Of a stretch of DNA of 39,682 nucleotides, positions 39,540 to 39,682 are shown piece after piece. This stretch comes from Scalindua sp964437425. GTDB lineage: Bacteria > Planctomycetota > Brocadiia > Brocadiales > Scalinduaceae. Under the pieces are notes generated by a model, which worked only from the letters and a program-made list of their open reading frames with translations, was not told the origin of the DNA and ran no database searches. Location: contig CAYTGO010000027.1 of the NCBI GenBank assembly GCA_964437425.1, positions 1 through 39,682 of the forward strand, in the 5' to 3' direction. The position numbers and the translations under genes are program-made. Each line of letters opens with the position of its first letter. The first letter of the stretch is position 1.

Positions 39540-39682
39540 ATTGATATCCCGGATATTTTGTTAGAAAGTTAGAATCTGGTGTTAATATGGCTGGTCAAGT
39601 GTGCCTTATCCTGCCACTCTTATAACAGCTTGATATAACGTCACACCTTATACCAGAATGGCAAAAGGCTTTCAACTGTTTT

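Overview
The window is an AT-rich, gene-dense bacterial chromosome segment from a draft assembly; three runs of exactly 100 N mark scaffold gaps. I see no rRNA, tRNA, CRISPR array, transposase or phage gene. The best taxonomic guess is an anammox planctomycete (Candidatus Brocadiales; the low GC would suit a Scalindua- or Kuenenia-like genome). It rests mainly on the fatty-acid/desaturase/radical-SAM cluster at 29.6-35.8 kb, whose composition matches the clusters proposed for ladderane lipid synthesis, and on planctomycete-style GldA/DUF4340 and LPP20/DUF4384 envelope genes. This is inference, not proof.

Layout. (1) 1-2.2 kb: the start of an exported protein reading off the left edge, then a GAF/HD-GYP cyclic-di-GMP phosphodiesterase and a small MshEN-like protein that may bind the same nucleotide. 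(2) 2.3-5.0 kb, minus strand: cyclic-nucleotide-binding protein, PqqD-like protein, HPr-kinase-like protein and nucleotidyltransferase-like protein, resembling the poorly understood 'HPr-rel-A' peptide-modification cassettes. (3) 5.25-11.2 kb, plus strand: an RNA polymerase omega-like protein, then a GldA/GldF/GldG-type ABC exporter with a five-repeat DUF4340 protein. (4) 11.4-13.2 kb: a MoxR ATPase and a lipoprotein. (5) 20.8 down to 13.4 kb, minus strand: a long envelope gene set with TPR lipoprotein, exported coiled-coil protein, two exported proteins sharing a four-cysteine tail, ExbB, ExbD, a TonB-position protein, a membrane-anchored small protein, a 22-residue membrane miniprotein, a glycine-zipper lipoprotein and a CvpA-like protein. 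(6) 21.2-29.5 kb, plus strand and divergent from (5): a sigma factor, a double zinc-finger anti-sigma-like protein, a small protein, a membrane protein with a degenerate Lon protease domain, and four exported proteins with CsgG/TolB-like, FlgT/LPP20-like and DUF4384 domains. (7) 35.75 down to 29.6 kb, minus strand: ACP, FabZ, an active ketosynthase, a ketosynthase that has lost its catalytic triad, a CrtI-type desaturase/oxidoreductase and a B12-binding radical SAM enzyme. (8) 36.2-39.5 kb: orphan ParA, a membrane coiled-coil protein, biotin protein ligase and a zinc alcohol dehydrogenase.

Two parts look most like undescribed systems. The first is the candidate ladderane cluster with its ketosynthase/chain-length-factor-like pair. 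The second is the divergent pair of envelope operons (5) and (6): a dedicated sigma/anti-sigma pair and a Lon-like membrane protein could control a CsgG/LPP20-type outer-envelope assembly powered by a noncanonical ExbBD machine. The intergenic spaces of this second region carry degenerate short-period repeats (7, 8, 9 and 10 bases) that no gene explains.
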